This document shows, one piece after another, positions 14,871-23,729 of a stretch of DNA of 64,000 nt. Position numbers and translations under genes: made by a program. The DNA comes from Opitutaceae bacterium. GTDB lineage: Bacteria > Verrucomicrobiota > Verrucomicrobiia > Opitutales > Opitutaceae. The stretch spans positions 1-64,000 of the forward strand of contig JAEUHC010000004.1 of the NCBI GenBank assembly GCA_016794785.1. Direction: 5' to 3'. The notes under the pieces are model-generated. The model worked only from the letters and a program-made list of their open reading frames with translations, had not been told where the DNA came from and made no database searches. Each line of letters opens with the position of its first letter. Position 1 is the stretch's first letter.

Positions 14871-16295
14871 TCAGGCCAAGACGAGGCCGCTTTGCACGGC
14901 GGGTTTGGACGCGAGGCGGCGCCACGCGTCGGCAAACGAATCCTCGTCGTAGCCAAACAGCGGCGAAACCTCGATCGGGAAGCCGGGGAGCCCCCTGGCG
15001 TCAGTCTCGATCGCGGCGCCATTGGCCGCGAGCCAGCGCGCAAACTGCCGCAGCTGATCGTCGCGGCAGGTTTGCGGAGAATCGACGCCCTCGGCGTTCT
15101 TCACCGGCGAGAAATCATCCGCGCGCCGCGTCTCGACCACAATGGGGTGGCGCGCAAACGGGATCGCATCGAAGACGAACATCTCGAACTTCACGCCGTT
15201 GGCCTTCTCGGGTTTCACGAGCTGCCCCGCGGCATCAAGGCAGGGAATTTTTTTATCGGCGCGATGAAAAGGCAGCGCGACGCCCTCGCCGCCCGAGGCC
15301 ATGCGTCGCACAAATTCTCGGTCGAGCAGATGAATCGCGATGTTGCCCGCCGGGTAGCGCAACCCGCCGGCCGCATCCGTCTCCCGCTGCATCGCCATCG
15401 GCAGATCCGAATACTCCACCACGACGAGCTTGCCGTGCTGCGTGCAGAAGTGGCCCACCTTCTCCTCGGCGTAGGCCTTCGTGACCATCTTGCTGGACAT
15501 CTCGGACCCGCGCGCGAGGTGCCAGCCGATGAAGGCTGGGTCGATGCAGCGGACGAGCGGATTATCGACCTGGAAATAACTCAGGATGTCCGCGCCTTCG
15601 CGCTTCATCAGATCCAGCGCGCCGCTGCGCTCCAGCGCGCGGAGCGATCCGCCGTGGCCGTCGGGCGAGAGCGCGATCGCATGGGGGGCCTCGAGGAGAA
15701 TCTTCCCGGAAAAATCCACCGCCGGCATCCGGCCCTGACGGAAGCAATGCACCCGGGCCCGATCGAGGCCGAACCACTTGTGCTCCGCGAAAAACGCCTC
15801 CGTCGCGTCGTGGTTCGCGTGGCTCGTCATGATGAACCAGTGCAGCGGTTTTCCGTAGCGGCGGCCGGCGGCGAGAATCTTCTCGGCAAAGACATGGAAC
15901 AGCGGCTTCCGCAACACGGGCGTCACGGGAAACGTGCCCTTCGGCCCGTCGTAGCCGAGCCGCGTCCCCTGCCCGCCCGCCACCGTGAAGGCCGCGACCC
16001 GTCCGGCCGTCAGCGCCACCTCGCCCGCGGCCTTGGCACGGGCCCACGCCGCGGCGTCGCCGCCGTTGGACGGGTGGCGTTCGTAGGGCGCGGGCGCCAA
16101 GCCGTCGAGGCTGGCGCCGGCGCCGGCACTTTTTGCCAGCAGGGTGCGCGTGAGCCGCGCGATTTCCGCGAGATCGATCTCCGCGGCCTCGGCGAGCAGG
16201 GCTTGCTGCTCAAGCGGGCTGCAGCGATCAAAATGGGCGAACACCTGCCCCTGCCCGGCCCGCGCGAATTGCTCAATCAATGGATAGCTTCCCAT
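14871..16295 (-). CDS. UDP-sugar pyrophosphorylase (UAP1/UGP2-type)
   Basis: 474 residues of the UDPGP family found mainly in eukaryotes and some bacteria. The nucleotide loop VAGGQGTRLG (105-114) is followed by GPKGTFPV; further conserved blocks are LSPDGHGGSLRAL, YFQVDNPLVR and NGVKFEMFVFDAIPFA. These fit UDP-N-acetylglucosamine pyrophosphorylase (AGX/UAP1) better than bacterial GalU or GlmU. It makes a UDP-sugar from UTP and a sugar-1-phosphate. The next gene downstream encodes the phosphohexomutase, so the two form a nucleotide-sugar supply unit. Confidence 0.88.
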   Translation of the reverse strand: MGSYPLIEQFARAGQGQVFAHFDRCSPLEQQALLAEAAEIDLAEIARLTRTLLAKSAGAGASLDGLAPAPYERHPSNGGDAAAWARAKAAGEVALTAGRVAAFTVAGGQGTRLGYDGPKGTFPVTPVLRKPLFHVFAEKILAAGRRYGKPLHWFIMTSHANHDATEAFFAEHKWFGLDRARVHCFRQGRMPAVDFSGKILLEAPHAIALSPDGHGGSLRALERSGALDLMKREGADILSYFQVDNPLVRCIDPAFIGWHLARGSEMSSKMVTKAYAEEKVGHFCTQHGKLVVVEYSDLPMAMQRETDAAGGLRYPAGNIAIHLLDREFVRRMASGGEGVALPFHRADKKIPCLDAAGQLVKPEKANGVKFEMFVFDAIPFARHPIVVETRRADDFSPVKNAEGVDSPQTCRDDQLRQFARWLAANGAAIETDARGLPGFPIEVSPLFGYDEDSFADAWRRLASKPAVQSGLVLA

Positions 16296-16313
16296 GGAAA
16301 GCTGCGGAGCGAA

Positions 16314-16601
16314 TCAGCGCGCCGGATCGAAGCGAATGATTATTTCGTCCGGCCGGCCGTAGCCGAGCTGCTGGCGGATGACGCGCGCCACGAAGTCCGG
16401 ATCGCTTTTGAGCCGGCGCAGGGTCTCCTCCTGATCACGGAAGCGCGCCTGCGCCGCCGCCAGCCGCGCCTCGCCCGCCGCCTGCAGCTGTTTGAGCTGG
16501 CGATACTCCGCCCGCGCCTCGAGGAACATCGCCCCGGCCCACACGCCGAACCCCGCCAGCAAACCGGCGTAGAGGAGGACGATGAAGCGGCGCGACGTCA
16601 C
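16314..16601 (-). CDS. FtsB/DivIC-like septum formation protein
   Basis: 95 residues: one N-terminal membrane helix (about 7-27), a coiled coil (EARAEYRQLKQLQAAGEARLAAAQARFRDQEETL) and a C-terminal LKSDPDFVARVIRQQLGYGRPDEIII block. This is the FtsB/DivIC layout; the LGY...DEIII end is the part that contacts FtsQ/DivIB in the divisome. It lies 18 bases upstream of the pyrophosphorylase and is divergent from the ATPase gene. Confidence 0.85.
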   Translation of the reverse strand: MTSRRFIVLLYAGLLAGFGVWAGAMFLEARAEYRQLKQLQAAGEARLAAAQARFRDQEETLRRLKSDPDFVARVIRQQLGYGRPDEIIIRFDPAR

Positions 16602-16717
16602 GGTGGCCCCGGATCAACGGCGCGGCCCCGCGGCGAGTAAAGGACATTTAAAAACCGGGGCTGAGACGGGGTTAAAGCGCGGCCCCTCGGGTGCCGATAG
16701 CAGGGTTACTACCCACG

Positions 16718-17533
16718 ATGTATCAGAGTTTCTACGGATTCGCGGAGATGCCTTTCAACATCACCCCGGATCCACGCTTCCTCTACCTGAGTCCGACTCA
16801 CCAAGAGGCGCTCCAGCACCTGAAATACGGGGTGATGGAGCGCAAGGGGTTCATCGTGCTCGTGGGCGAGGTGGGCTGCGGCAAGACCACGCTCTGCCGC
16901 CGGTTTCTCAACGAGCTCGATCCCGCGCGCTTCGACACCGCGCTCATCCTCAATCCGCGCCTCACCGAGACGCAGATGCTCAAGGCCATCCTCACTGAGC
17001 TCGGCGAGACGGATCACGGCAGCAACCCGCACGATCTCGTGTCGCAGGTAAACCGCGTGCTGCTCGATCGCATCGAGCGCAACCGCGACATCGTGCTGAT
17101 CATCGACGAGGCCCAGAACCTGACCTTCGAGGTGCTCGAGCAGATCCGGCTTCTTTCCAATCTCGAGACCGACAAGCAAAAGCTCCTGCAAATCGTGCTC
17201 ATGGGGCAGCCCGAGCTGAAGCAGATGCTCGCCCGCGATGAGCTGCGCCAGCTCCGGCAGCGCATTCTCGTCCACTACGAACTCCGCCAGCTCACGCCGA
17301 GTGACCTCGCGCACTACATCCAGCACCGTCTCACGCTGGCCGGGGGCAATGGCCGGCCGACGTTCACCCGCTGGGCCCTGCGCGCCCTCCACCGCCGCAG
17401 CGCCGGAATCCCCCGCATCCTGAACAACCTTTGCGACAAGGCCATGCTCTCAGCCTTCATCCGCGACTCCGACGAGGTGAATTTCTGGGATGTGCGGCGC
17501 GCCGCCCGCGAAGCCGACACGCTCACCCGCTGA
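16718..17533 (+). CDS. ExeA-like AAA ATPase
   Basis: 271 residues of the ExeA/GspA family: MYQSFYGFAEMPFNITPDPRF is the family's characteristic N-terminus, followed by the P-loop GEVGCGKT (50-57), Walker B IVLIIDEAQN and an arginine-rich winged-helix end that includes GIPRILNNLCDKA. GspA-type proteins help assemble the type II secretin through peptidoglycan; related proteins also serve in type IV pili and in transposition. Start ATG 16718 is favoured over the in-frame codon at 16691 by this conserved start. The GspB-like gene follows 11 bases later, supporting an assembly role. Confidence 0.88.
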   Translation: MYQSFYGFAEMPFNITPDPRFLYLSPTHQEALQHLKYGVMERKGFIVLVGEVGCGKTTLCRRFLNELDPARFDTALILNPRLTETQMLKAILTELGETDHGSNPHDLVSQVNRVLLDRIERNRDIVLIIDEAQNLTFEVLEQIRLLSNLETDKQKLLQIVLMGQPELKQMLARDELRQLRQRILVHYELRQLTPSDLAHYIQHRLTLAGGNGRPTFTRWALRALHRRSAGIPRILNNLCDKAMLSAFIRDSDEVNFWDVRRAAREADTLTR

Positions 17534-17544
17534 ACGCCGCCGCC

Positions 17545-18297
17545 ATGAGTCTCATCAACGAAGCCCTGAAGAAAGCGCAACGCGCCCGGCACGACGGCAC
17601 GGAAGACACACTCGCCGCCATCGGTGGCGACGCCCCTGCACCTGCCATCCGTCGACCGGCGGAAAAATCCAGCACCGCACTCGTCCTCGGCGCCGGAGCG
17701 CTGCTCATCGTGGTGCTCTCGGTGATCGCCACTGTTTTCCTTGTGAACCGGCCGGCCGCACCCAAACCCGCTGCAGCCGTCGCCGCCGTGCCACCGCCGG
17801 TTTCCGTCCCTGAACCCGTGGCGGTCAAGCCAGAGCCGGAGCCGGCACCTGTGATGGCTCGCCCCGCCGAAATTATCACCCCGGCGCCGAAGCCCGCCAC
17901 CGTCTCCGTGGCGCTGCCTGCGGTCGCTGAAACGAAACCCGTCGAGCCCAGCCCGGAAAAGCCCGTGAAGGCCGCAGCGACCCCGCCTCCTCCCGCTCCA
18001 CCCGCACAACCCGCCACCGCAGCGACGCCGCCAGCCAAGCCCGCATTTGTCGCTCCGGTCATCACCGCGGTGCTGCCTCCCACCAAACCAGACGCGCGCA
18101 TCGCCGATTTCGTGGAATCAATCCGTCTGACGAGCATCCGCGGCGCGGGCGCCGACGGCCGCGTGCTGATGAACAACCGTGTTTACCGCGTGAACGACAC
18201 TGTCGATCGCAGCCTCAACCTTAAGCTCACCCAAATCGCCACCGACAGCCTCACGTTCACCGACGCCAACGGGTTTACCTACGTGAGGAATTTCTGA
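17545..18297 (+). CDS. GspB-like secretion protein
   Basis: 250 residues. It begins MSLINEALKKAQRAR, the sequence typical of proteins paired with ExeA-like ATPases. One membrane helix lies at about residues 47-69, then about 110 residues of proline/alanine-rich periplasmic linker, then a globular C-terminal domain (VESIRLTSIRGAGADGRVLMNNRVYRVNDTV and NLKLTQIATDSLTFTDANG) of the GspB/type II secretion C-like fold. With the preceding ATPase it forms a GspAB-type pair. No secretin or pilus genes are in this window. Confidence 0.8.
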   Translation: MSLINEALKKAQRARHDGTEDTLAAIGGDAPAPAIRRPAEKSSTALVLGAGALLIVVLSVIATVFLVNRPAAPKPAAAVAAVPPPVSVPEPVAVKPEPEPAPVMARPAEIITPAPKPATVSVALPAVAETKPVEPSPEKPVKAAATPPPPAPPAQPATAATPPAKPAFVAPVITAVLPPTKPDARIADFVESIRLTSIRGAGADGRVLMNNRVYRVNDTVDRSLNLKLTQIATDSLTFTDANGFTYVRNF

Positions 18298-18316
18298 GCC
18301 TGCTCCGCGCAGTCGT

Positions 18317-21178
18317 TCACGGCGCGAGCGACTGAATCCACTCCGCGATCAAGCGCACGCCGTCAGGATCGGAGGCGCGGCTGGCGACCGGGGGCATCTG
18401 CCCGGGGCCCCGCAGCGCCATGCGCGGCAGAATCACGCTCCGGCCCGCCGCGCCCGGCGCAATCACGCGGGCATCGGGAATGCCGAGATCGCCGTGCTCC
18501 GGGCGCTCGCCGAGCGCCGCCATGCGATCACGCGGCACTCCCCACTCGAAGTTGATCGCGCTGTTGCCGCCGCCCGAGACGGTGTGGCAGTGCGCACAGT
18601 TGACCGCGAGATAGCTGCGCGCCCGCACCTCGAGCGAAGCCTTCGTGTCCGCGGTCGCCGCATAGCGCGCCAGCAGCTCCGGGGAGCGCGGCAGCAAGGT
18701 CGTGGCCGGAGCCGTGCGTTGCTCGCCATAGTCCTCCGCGATCTGCCCTCCCCGGCGACGCCCGCCCGCCGGGCGCGGCGCTGCGTCGTGCAGGAGCCCC
18801 ATCGCTTCCCAGCGCGCGAGCTGGTCTCCCGTGTTGAGCTGGGCCTCGCGCAGAGTGAGTGAAAACGTCGCCTCGCGCGTGTGGCACATCAGGCACTCGG
18901 CGCGGCTCGGCACGCGCCACGGGTTGCCGTCGCGCAAGGTGAGATCCGCGCCGCCCTTGTCGGCGAGCGTGGCGTCACGCTGCGCTGCGTCCCACACATA
19001 GGTGTAGCCTGCCCAATCACCCTGCGCCCGCGCGAGAATTCGCGTCTCGATCCGGCGACCCGCGACACTGAGCGTCTGCGCCAGCACGGTGCCATCAGGC
19101 GCCTCCCAGGTCTTGCCGTTGATGTCGATGGCACCGCCCGCCGGCACGGCGAGATGGTGGGTTCCCGTTCCGCCATCGTGCCAGCCGGGAGAGTTGATGG
19201 CATAGGCAAGCACGCCGACCGCGGGCGTCAGTCCGGCGGTGTCAGAAAACAGTCCCGTCGCACTCAGCCGACGTGGAAAAGGCGCTACCGGCGCCACGAC
19301 CGGTCCGGCGCGCACCAGGCGATGCACGCCTCCGGAAACTTGTTTGTTGGCGCGGGGCGAACCGTAGTCCGTGAGCACGATTTCGCCGGCCGCGTCGGCC
19401 GTGACGTGGGTGAGCGCAAGCGGCGTGTCCACGAGTTCGCGCGTCCACTCCAGCTTCGTGCCGTCGTGCTTCGCCGCCCAAATACGACCGGTGTTGAAGT
19501 CGCCAAACACATACGCACCGACCAACTCGGGAAAAAGTTTTCCGCGGTAAACGATGCCACCCGTCAGCGAGCGAAACTCCGCGTGCGAAAACTCCAGCGT
19601 CGGCGGTGTCACGGGCGTCGGCCCCACGGGACGCGCGGTGCTGAAGCGCCGGCTGCCCTCGTAAGCGCTCCACCCGTAGTTGGCGCCGCGCCGCACGAGG
19701 TGCGCATACTCCCACGCGTCCTGCCCGTTCTCGCCGCACCAGAGCTGGCCGCTCGCGGCGTCGAAGGTCAGCCGCCATGGATTACGCAGGCCATAGGCCC
19801 AGGTCTCGGGCGCAAAGCGCTCGTCGCCCACAAACGGATTGTCCGCCGGCACCGCGTAATTCTTTCCCGGCGCAGGGCGATCCACGTCGAGACGGAGGAT
19901 CTTCGAACGCAGCGTGCGCGGATCCTGGCCCACGCGATCCTTGTCGCTGTCGGACGTGCCGTCCCCGCTCGTCACGAACAGCATCCCGTCCGCCCCGAAG
20001 GCAAGGGCGCCGCCGTTGTGGCCGTCGCTGGGCCACTCGATGATCACGAGCCGGGTCGCCGGATCAGGCCGGCCCTCGCGCACGGTGTAGCGCACGAGGC
20101 GCGAGAAGCGCGGCTTCTCCGCGCGCGGGCCGTTGGCCCCGAGGAAGACGAAACCGTTTTCCGCGAAGCGCGGATGAAAAACCAGACTGGTAATCTGTTC
20201 GCCGGGATCGAGGAGCACCTCGGCATCGCCGCCGTCGCTCTCGTGGCGGAAGCGACCGAGCCTCACCCCACCACCCCACCCGCCTTCCTGATCGAGGAAC
20301 CACATCCACTGGCCGTCGGGACTTGGCGCGAGCGCGACCATGGATCGGGCGGCGAGCCGCGGCCACGCCCGCGCGGTGGCGAAGCCGGTCGGGGCATCGG
20401 GGGGCGTGAGCAGGCTTGTGCCCGTCCACGCCGGCCGCCCCAGGGCGGGCGGGCCGAGAAACGTGAGCGGCGCGAATTCCGCCGTGCGATGGTAGCTCGG
20501 CCGCGTGAGCGCGACGGCCGTGGAGAGTTCCTGCGCGGCGCGCGCACCGTTGACGCGTGCGAAATTCACCTGCCACGTCTCGCCCACCGCGGGCCGGCCG
20601 CCGGTCAGCGCAAAGTCGCTCCACGGGATGCGCCCTTCGACCATCCAACCCTGGTCGCGGTCGGACGCATCGTTGATCGTGCCGCGCACGGACACGCGCA
20701 GCTCGACGTGGAAGCGGTCGCGTTTCACCACGTCAGCCAGAGTGCGCACGCTTTCGGCCGAGGGAAAAAACGCATCGAAGATCGCGCCGTGCGGATTGAA
20801 CTCGAACTCGTAGTAGCCCGCGTGCCGCTCGGAGGGTTTCAGGAAAATCTCGAACACGTCGTCGTTCCACATCGGGCCGTCGTGCGCGGTGACGGCGTTG
20901 GCGATGTCGACGTCGTCCATCTCCGCGAGGAAATAGAGCCACTCGCGATCCCAGAGCACGCGGGCGCGCGTGCCCTCGCGCGCGGCGGGCGCATCCGGGA
21001 GCCACGGCAGGCGAAAGCCGTCGACGATCTGCGCGTCGCGCCACACGACGTCGTCGCCTCGCCCATCAATCACGGGCGGCGTGGCGGCCCAGCGGCATTC
21101 GTAGCGCGGCGTTTCCACAGCGACCGCAGCCGCCGCCATGAGGGGAAACAAGCAGGACGTCCGCAGAATCGGTTTCAT
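18317..21178 (-). CDS. CBM9 + sugar dehydrogenase + cytochrome c fusion
   Basis: 953 residues, exported (signal peptide to about residue 20). Residues about 25-235 form a CBM9-like domain (PPVIDGRGDDVVWRDAQ, WNDDVFEIFLKP). About 260-630 is a glucose/sorbosone dehydrogenase propeller (DGHNGGALAFGADGMLFVTSGDG, ETWAYGLRNPWRLTFD, NYGWSAYEGS), a family that often binds PQQ. About 640-953 resembles the HNE_0200-type cytochrome region, with haem sites CLMCH (762-766) and CAHCH (861-865). A periplasmic sugar-oxidising enzyme passing electrons to haem is likely. It overlaps the esterase gene upstream by 4 bases. Confidence 0.85.
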   Translation of the reverse strand: MKPILRTSCLFPLMAAAAVAVETPRYECRWAATPPVIDGRGDDVVWRDAQIVDGFRLPWLPDAPAAREGTRARVLWDREWLYFLAEMDDVDIANAVTAHDGPMWNDDVFEIFLKPSERHAGYYEFEFNPHGAIFDAFFPSAESVRTLADVVKRDRFHVELRVSVRGTINDASDRDQGWMVEGRIPWSDFALTGGRPAVGETWQVNFARVNGARAAQELSTAVALTRPSYHRTAEFAPLTFLGPPALGRPAWTGTSLLTPPDAPTGFATARAWPRLAARSMVALAPSPDGQWMWFLDQEGGWGGGVRLGRFRHESDGGDAEVLLDPGEQITSLVFHPRFAENGFVFLGANGPRAEKPRFSRLVRYTVREGRPDPATRLVIIEWPSDGHNGGALAFGADGMLFVTSGDGTSDSDKDRVGQDPRTLRSKILRLDVDRPAPGKNYAVPADNPFVGDERFAPETWAYGLRNPWRLTFDAASGQLWCGENGQDAWEYAHLVRRGANYGWSAYEGSRRFSTARPVGPTPVTPPTLEFSHAEFRSLTGGIVYRGKLFPELVGAYVFGDFNTGRIWAAKHDGTKLEWTRELVDTPLALTHVTADAAGEIVLTDYGSPRANKQVSGGVHRLVRAGPVVAPVAPFPRRLSATGLFSDTAGLTPAVGVLAYAINSPGWHDGGTGTHHLAVPAGGAIDINGKTWEAPDGTVLAQTLSVAGRRIETRILARAQGDWAGYTYVWDAAQRDATLADKGGADLTLRDGNPWRVPSRAECLMCHTREATFSLTLREAQLNTGDQLARWEAMGLLHDAAPRPAGGRRRGGQIAEDYGEQRTAPATTLLPRSPELLARYAATADTKASLEVRARSYLAVNCAHCHTVSGGGNSAINFEWGVPRDRMAALGERPEHGDLGIPDARVIAPGAAGRSVILPRMALRGPGQMPPVASRASDPDGVRLIAEWIQSLAP

Positions 21179-22335
21179 GGCTGGAGAAAGTGTGCGAGAA
21201 ATTGAAACGCCTGCTCGTTCGATTCCACCGTGGGCGAATGCGCCGGCCGATTCGTCATCGCCACGCGCTGCTCGTAGCCGAGAAAGCGGTTCACCGCTAC
21301 GGCGTGGTTGAGCGCCCGCCAGCGCGCCGGCCCGTCCTCCGATCCGCCGGACACGAGAAAGGGCCGCGGCGCCATCAGCGCGTGCAGCTCATGCAGATCG
21401 TGGCCCTCCTCGACGATCGTCTTGTAGGCGCCGGTGCGCGGACTGGCGGGTGTGATCAGCCCGCGAGCCCGGGTGCGCGCTGGGTCGAGACCGAGATACC
21501 ACGGCTCCCAGTAGTTCACCCCGGGCCGCGTCTCGTCGAAGACGACGCCGCCATCCGACCACACGGCGCAGGTAAACTTCTCATACAGGCACGAGGCGAA
21601 CATCGCCCACTTGCCGCCATAGGAGTGCCCCATCACGCCGATGCGCGCCGGATCAACCTCGGGGCGCTGGGCGAGCGCCGTGTGACAATTGGCGGCGAGA
21701 TAGGCGTAGTAGCTAAGCGGCTGACAACGAGCACCGCGAAGATCCGGCTGGTAGGCATCATCACCCGGCGTGCCAATCGCGAGGGTGACGAAGCCGCGGC
21801 GCGCGAGTTGGAGCGCAAAGTCGCGGCCCTGGCCGCGCTCGCCGGTCGTCAGCATGCGCTTCGCCTGTCCCTCAAGCGGCCGCGGCCCGTCGTAGGCGAC
21901 ACTCACTTCGGGCGCGTAGAAGACCACAAGCACCGCCGGACGGCGTGTGCCCGCGGCGCCCGGCGGCACGAGCAAAAAACCGTGCTGCATCACGCCCGGC
22001 GCCACTTCGATCTCCACGCGGTGCTGCACAATGTCGCCGCGGAGCTGGCGCTCGGAGAGCTCGACCCGCGGCCGCGCCACGAGCGGCGGCCACTCACCCA
22101 TGCGCGTCTGCCAGTAGGCGAGAATCTCCGCGCGCCGTGCGGGCCATTCCGCGGGCGAAGCGACCGCGCGGCCATCGTGGAAGCGCAGCGGCGAAGCATA
22201 GCCGCCAAAGTGACCGGCGTGCTCCGGCGGGGGGGAAAAAAAGGGCCGCAGCGACGCCGGCATCTCCTGCGCGCGAAGCGGGACCACGCCCAGCGCAGCC
22301 GACGCCAGCAGCCCAAGCCACACGCCCCGGATCAT
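21175..22335 (-). CDS. Exported alpha/beta hydrolase (esterase-like)
   Basis: 386 residues with a signal peptide (MIRGVWLGLLASAALGVVPLRA). The nucleophile elbow GVMGHSYGGK contains Ser238. The order of the surrounding blocks (HGFLLVPPG, RPAVLVVFY, LARRGFVTLAIGTPGDD, ALMAPRPFLVSGGSEDG, final histidine in AHSPTVES) fits acetyl-xylan-esterase or dienelactone-hydrolase-like enzymes. Substrate is inferred only: an ester on a plant or algal polysaccharide would fit the sugar-dehydrogenase and sulfatase neighbours. It overlaps both operon neighbours by four bases. Confidence 0.8.
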   Translation of the reverse strand: MIRGVWLGLLASAALGVVPLRAQEMPASLRPFFSPPPEHAGHFGGYASPLRFHDGRAVASPAEWPARRAEILAYWQTRMGEWPPLVARPRVELSERQLRGDIVQHRVEIEVAPGVMQHGFLLVPPGAAGTRRPAVLVVFYAPEVSVAYDGPRPLEGQAKRMLTTGERGQGRDFALQLARRGFVTLAIGTPGDDAYQPDLRGARCQPLSYYAYLAANCHTALAQRPEVDPARIGVMGHSYGGKWAMFASCLYEKFTCAVWSDGGVVFDETRPGVNYWEPWYLGLDPARTRARGLITPASPRTGAYKTIVEEGHDLHELHALMAPRPFLVSGGSEDGPARWRALNHAVAVNRFLGYEQRVAMTNRPAHSPTVESNEQAFQFLAHFLQP

Positions 22336-23672
22336 CGCTTGGCTTCGTTCACCAGCGGCTGCGTCCAGGCCGTCTCAAACTCGCCCGCGACACTGCCGTT
22401 CACCTTGGGCTTCGACGAAACGATCTTGGCGCGCACGTAGAGTTCGTCGCCCTGCAAGGTGTAGCTCACGCGGGCGCCGTCGGCCTCGGCAAGCACGGCC
22501 CCGACATCCTTGCTGTAACGGCGGTGCGGCAAGGTGCGGGCCGGGCCTTTGCCGATGGGCGCGAGCAGCTCCGTCTTCGGATCGTAGCCGCGGCGGGTGC
22601 CGATGAATTGCGTGCGGTAGGTCACGCCCGGCTCGGCCTTGATCGCGAGGCTGAGCGTGCGGCCCTCGCGCTTCACGTCGTCGAGCGTGACGCCGGACGA
22701 CGCGTAGAAATCGCCGGCCTCCATCGCGAGCACGATGGATTCGGCCGTGAGATGCCGCGCCCGGACCATCACCCAGCCACGGCCCACGTTGCTCTTGCCC
22801 AGACCGATGGTGTGGTAGTGGTGCGAGTCGTCCGTCCCGACGCCAAACATCGGCTCAAGGCCCAGCTCCGCGAGCCGCACGGTGAGGATCGCGTCCCACA
22901 TCGCATCCATACTGAGGCGGGCGGCGTCGCCCTCGTTGTCCACGCCCGGGTGACCGTTATAGACTTCGAAGAACCGCTCACCCTTCACGCGCATGAGTTC
23001 CTCCGCGGTGATGCCGGAGCGAAAATTGGGGTGATTGAGATGGAGGAGCATCGGCTGTCCGGTCCGCTTGCGCTGTTCATTCACGGCATCGACCGTCTGC
23101 TGCATGATGACCGTCGCATCCTCGCCGGCGATGGCCGCGACGTTCTCGCGCGGGTTGGTGAGGTTCATGTGCACGGGGCCGGTCCGCTCGGGCAGGGTGT
23201 CGGTCTTCGGGCGTTTCCAGTTTGAGGTGATCTCGAGGCCGGGAATCATGAGGAAACGGCCGGGCTCCTCGAGGAGGGAGCGATACTCGTCGAGCGGTTT
23301 GAGGCGCACACTGCGCTTGCCGTTGGCCTCGCGGACTTCGACCCAATCAGGACCGAAACGCCGCAGATATTTTTCCAGCACCATGCCGCCGCCGCGATCG
23401 TTGGGCACGCCGCCGATCGCGACAGGCAGCTTCAGCTCCAGCCAGCGCTGGCCCTGCTGAAGCACGTTGTGATCGGAGATGGCGAGGAAATGGTAGCCCT
23501 CGCGCTTGAACCAGTCGGCGATCATCTCGGGATAGTCGTCGCCATCGCTCCAGAGCGAATGGGTGTGGAGGTTGCCTTTGAACCAACGGGGTTCGGCGGC
23601 ACCCAGGCCACCGGCCAGCAAGCAGACAACAAGGGCGGCGCACTGCGCGCGCGCGAAAGGGAAGCGGGGCAT
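22332..23672 (-). CDS. Exported PHP/CehA-McbA-like hydrolase
   Basis: 446 residues. The leader (PFARAQCAALVVCLLAGGLGA) is followed directly by GNLHTHSLWSDGDDYPEMIADWFKREG and FLAISDHN, the metal-binding HxH and SDHN motifs of PHP-family phosphoesterases. A third block, FGVGTDDSHHYHT, and HLNHPNFR add metal ligands. The CehA/McbA-like branch includes esterases and carbaryl hydrolase; no substrate can be read off. ATG 23672 is chosen because the signal peptide begins there. It is the first gene of the three-gene overlapping operon running to 18317. Confidence 0.8.
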   Translation of the reverse strand: MPRFPFARAQCAALVVCLLAGGLGAAEPRWFKGNLHTHSLWSDGDDYPEMIADWFKREGYHFLAISDHNVLQQGQRWLELKLPVAIGGVPNDRGGGMVLEKYLRRFGPDWVEVREANGKRSVRLKPLDEYRSLLEEPGRFLMIPGLEITSNWKRPKTDTLPERTGPVHMNLTNPRENVAAIAGEDATVIMQQTVDAVNEQRKRTGQPMLLHLNHPNFRSGITAEELMRVKGERFFEVYNGHPGVDNEGDAARLSMDAMWDAILTVRLAELGLEPMFGVGTDDSHHYHTIGLGKSNVGRGWVMVRARHLTAESIVLAMEAGDFYASSGVTLDDVKREGRTLSLAIKAEPGVTYRTQFIGTRRGYDPKTELLAPIGKGPARTLPHRRYSKDVGAVLAEADGARVSYTLQGDELYVRAKIVSSKPKVNGSVAGEFETAWTQPLVNEAKR

Positions 23673-23729
23673 GGGCGGAGCGTTGGAGCGGGGCGCGCGA
23701 TGACAACCCCGATTCATCCGGTCCGCGCA

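Noticed and set aside
14853..16640. Long plus-strand open frame of 595 codons opposite the pyrophosphorylase gene
   Set aside because: It is antisense to a gene with clear family motifs, its product has no recognisable motif and is full of Arg, Ala and Gly typical of GC-rich shadow frames.
18881..21205. 774-codon plus-strand frame opposite the dehydrogenase fusion
   Set aside because: Same reason: the minus strand carries intact domains and haem sites, while this frame has no domain signal.
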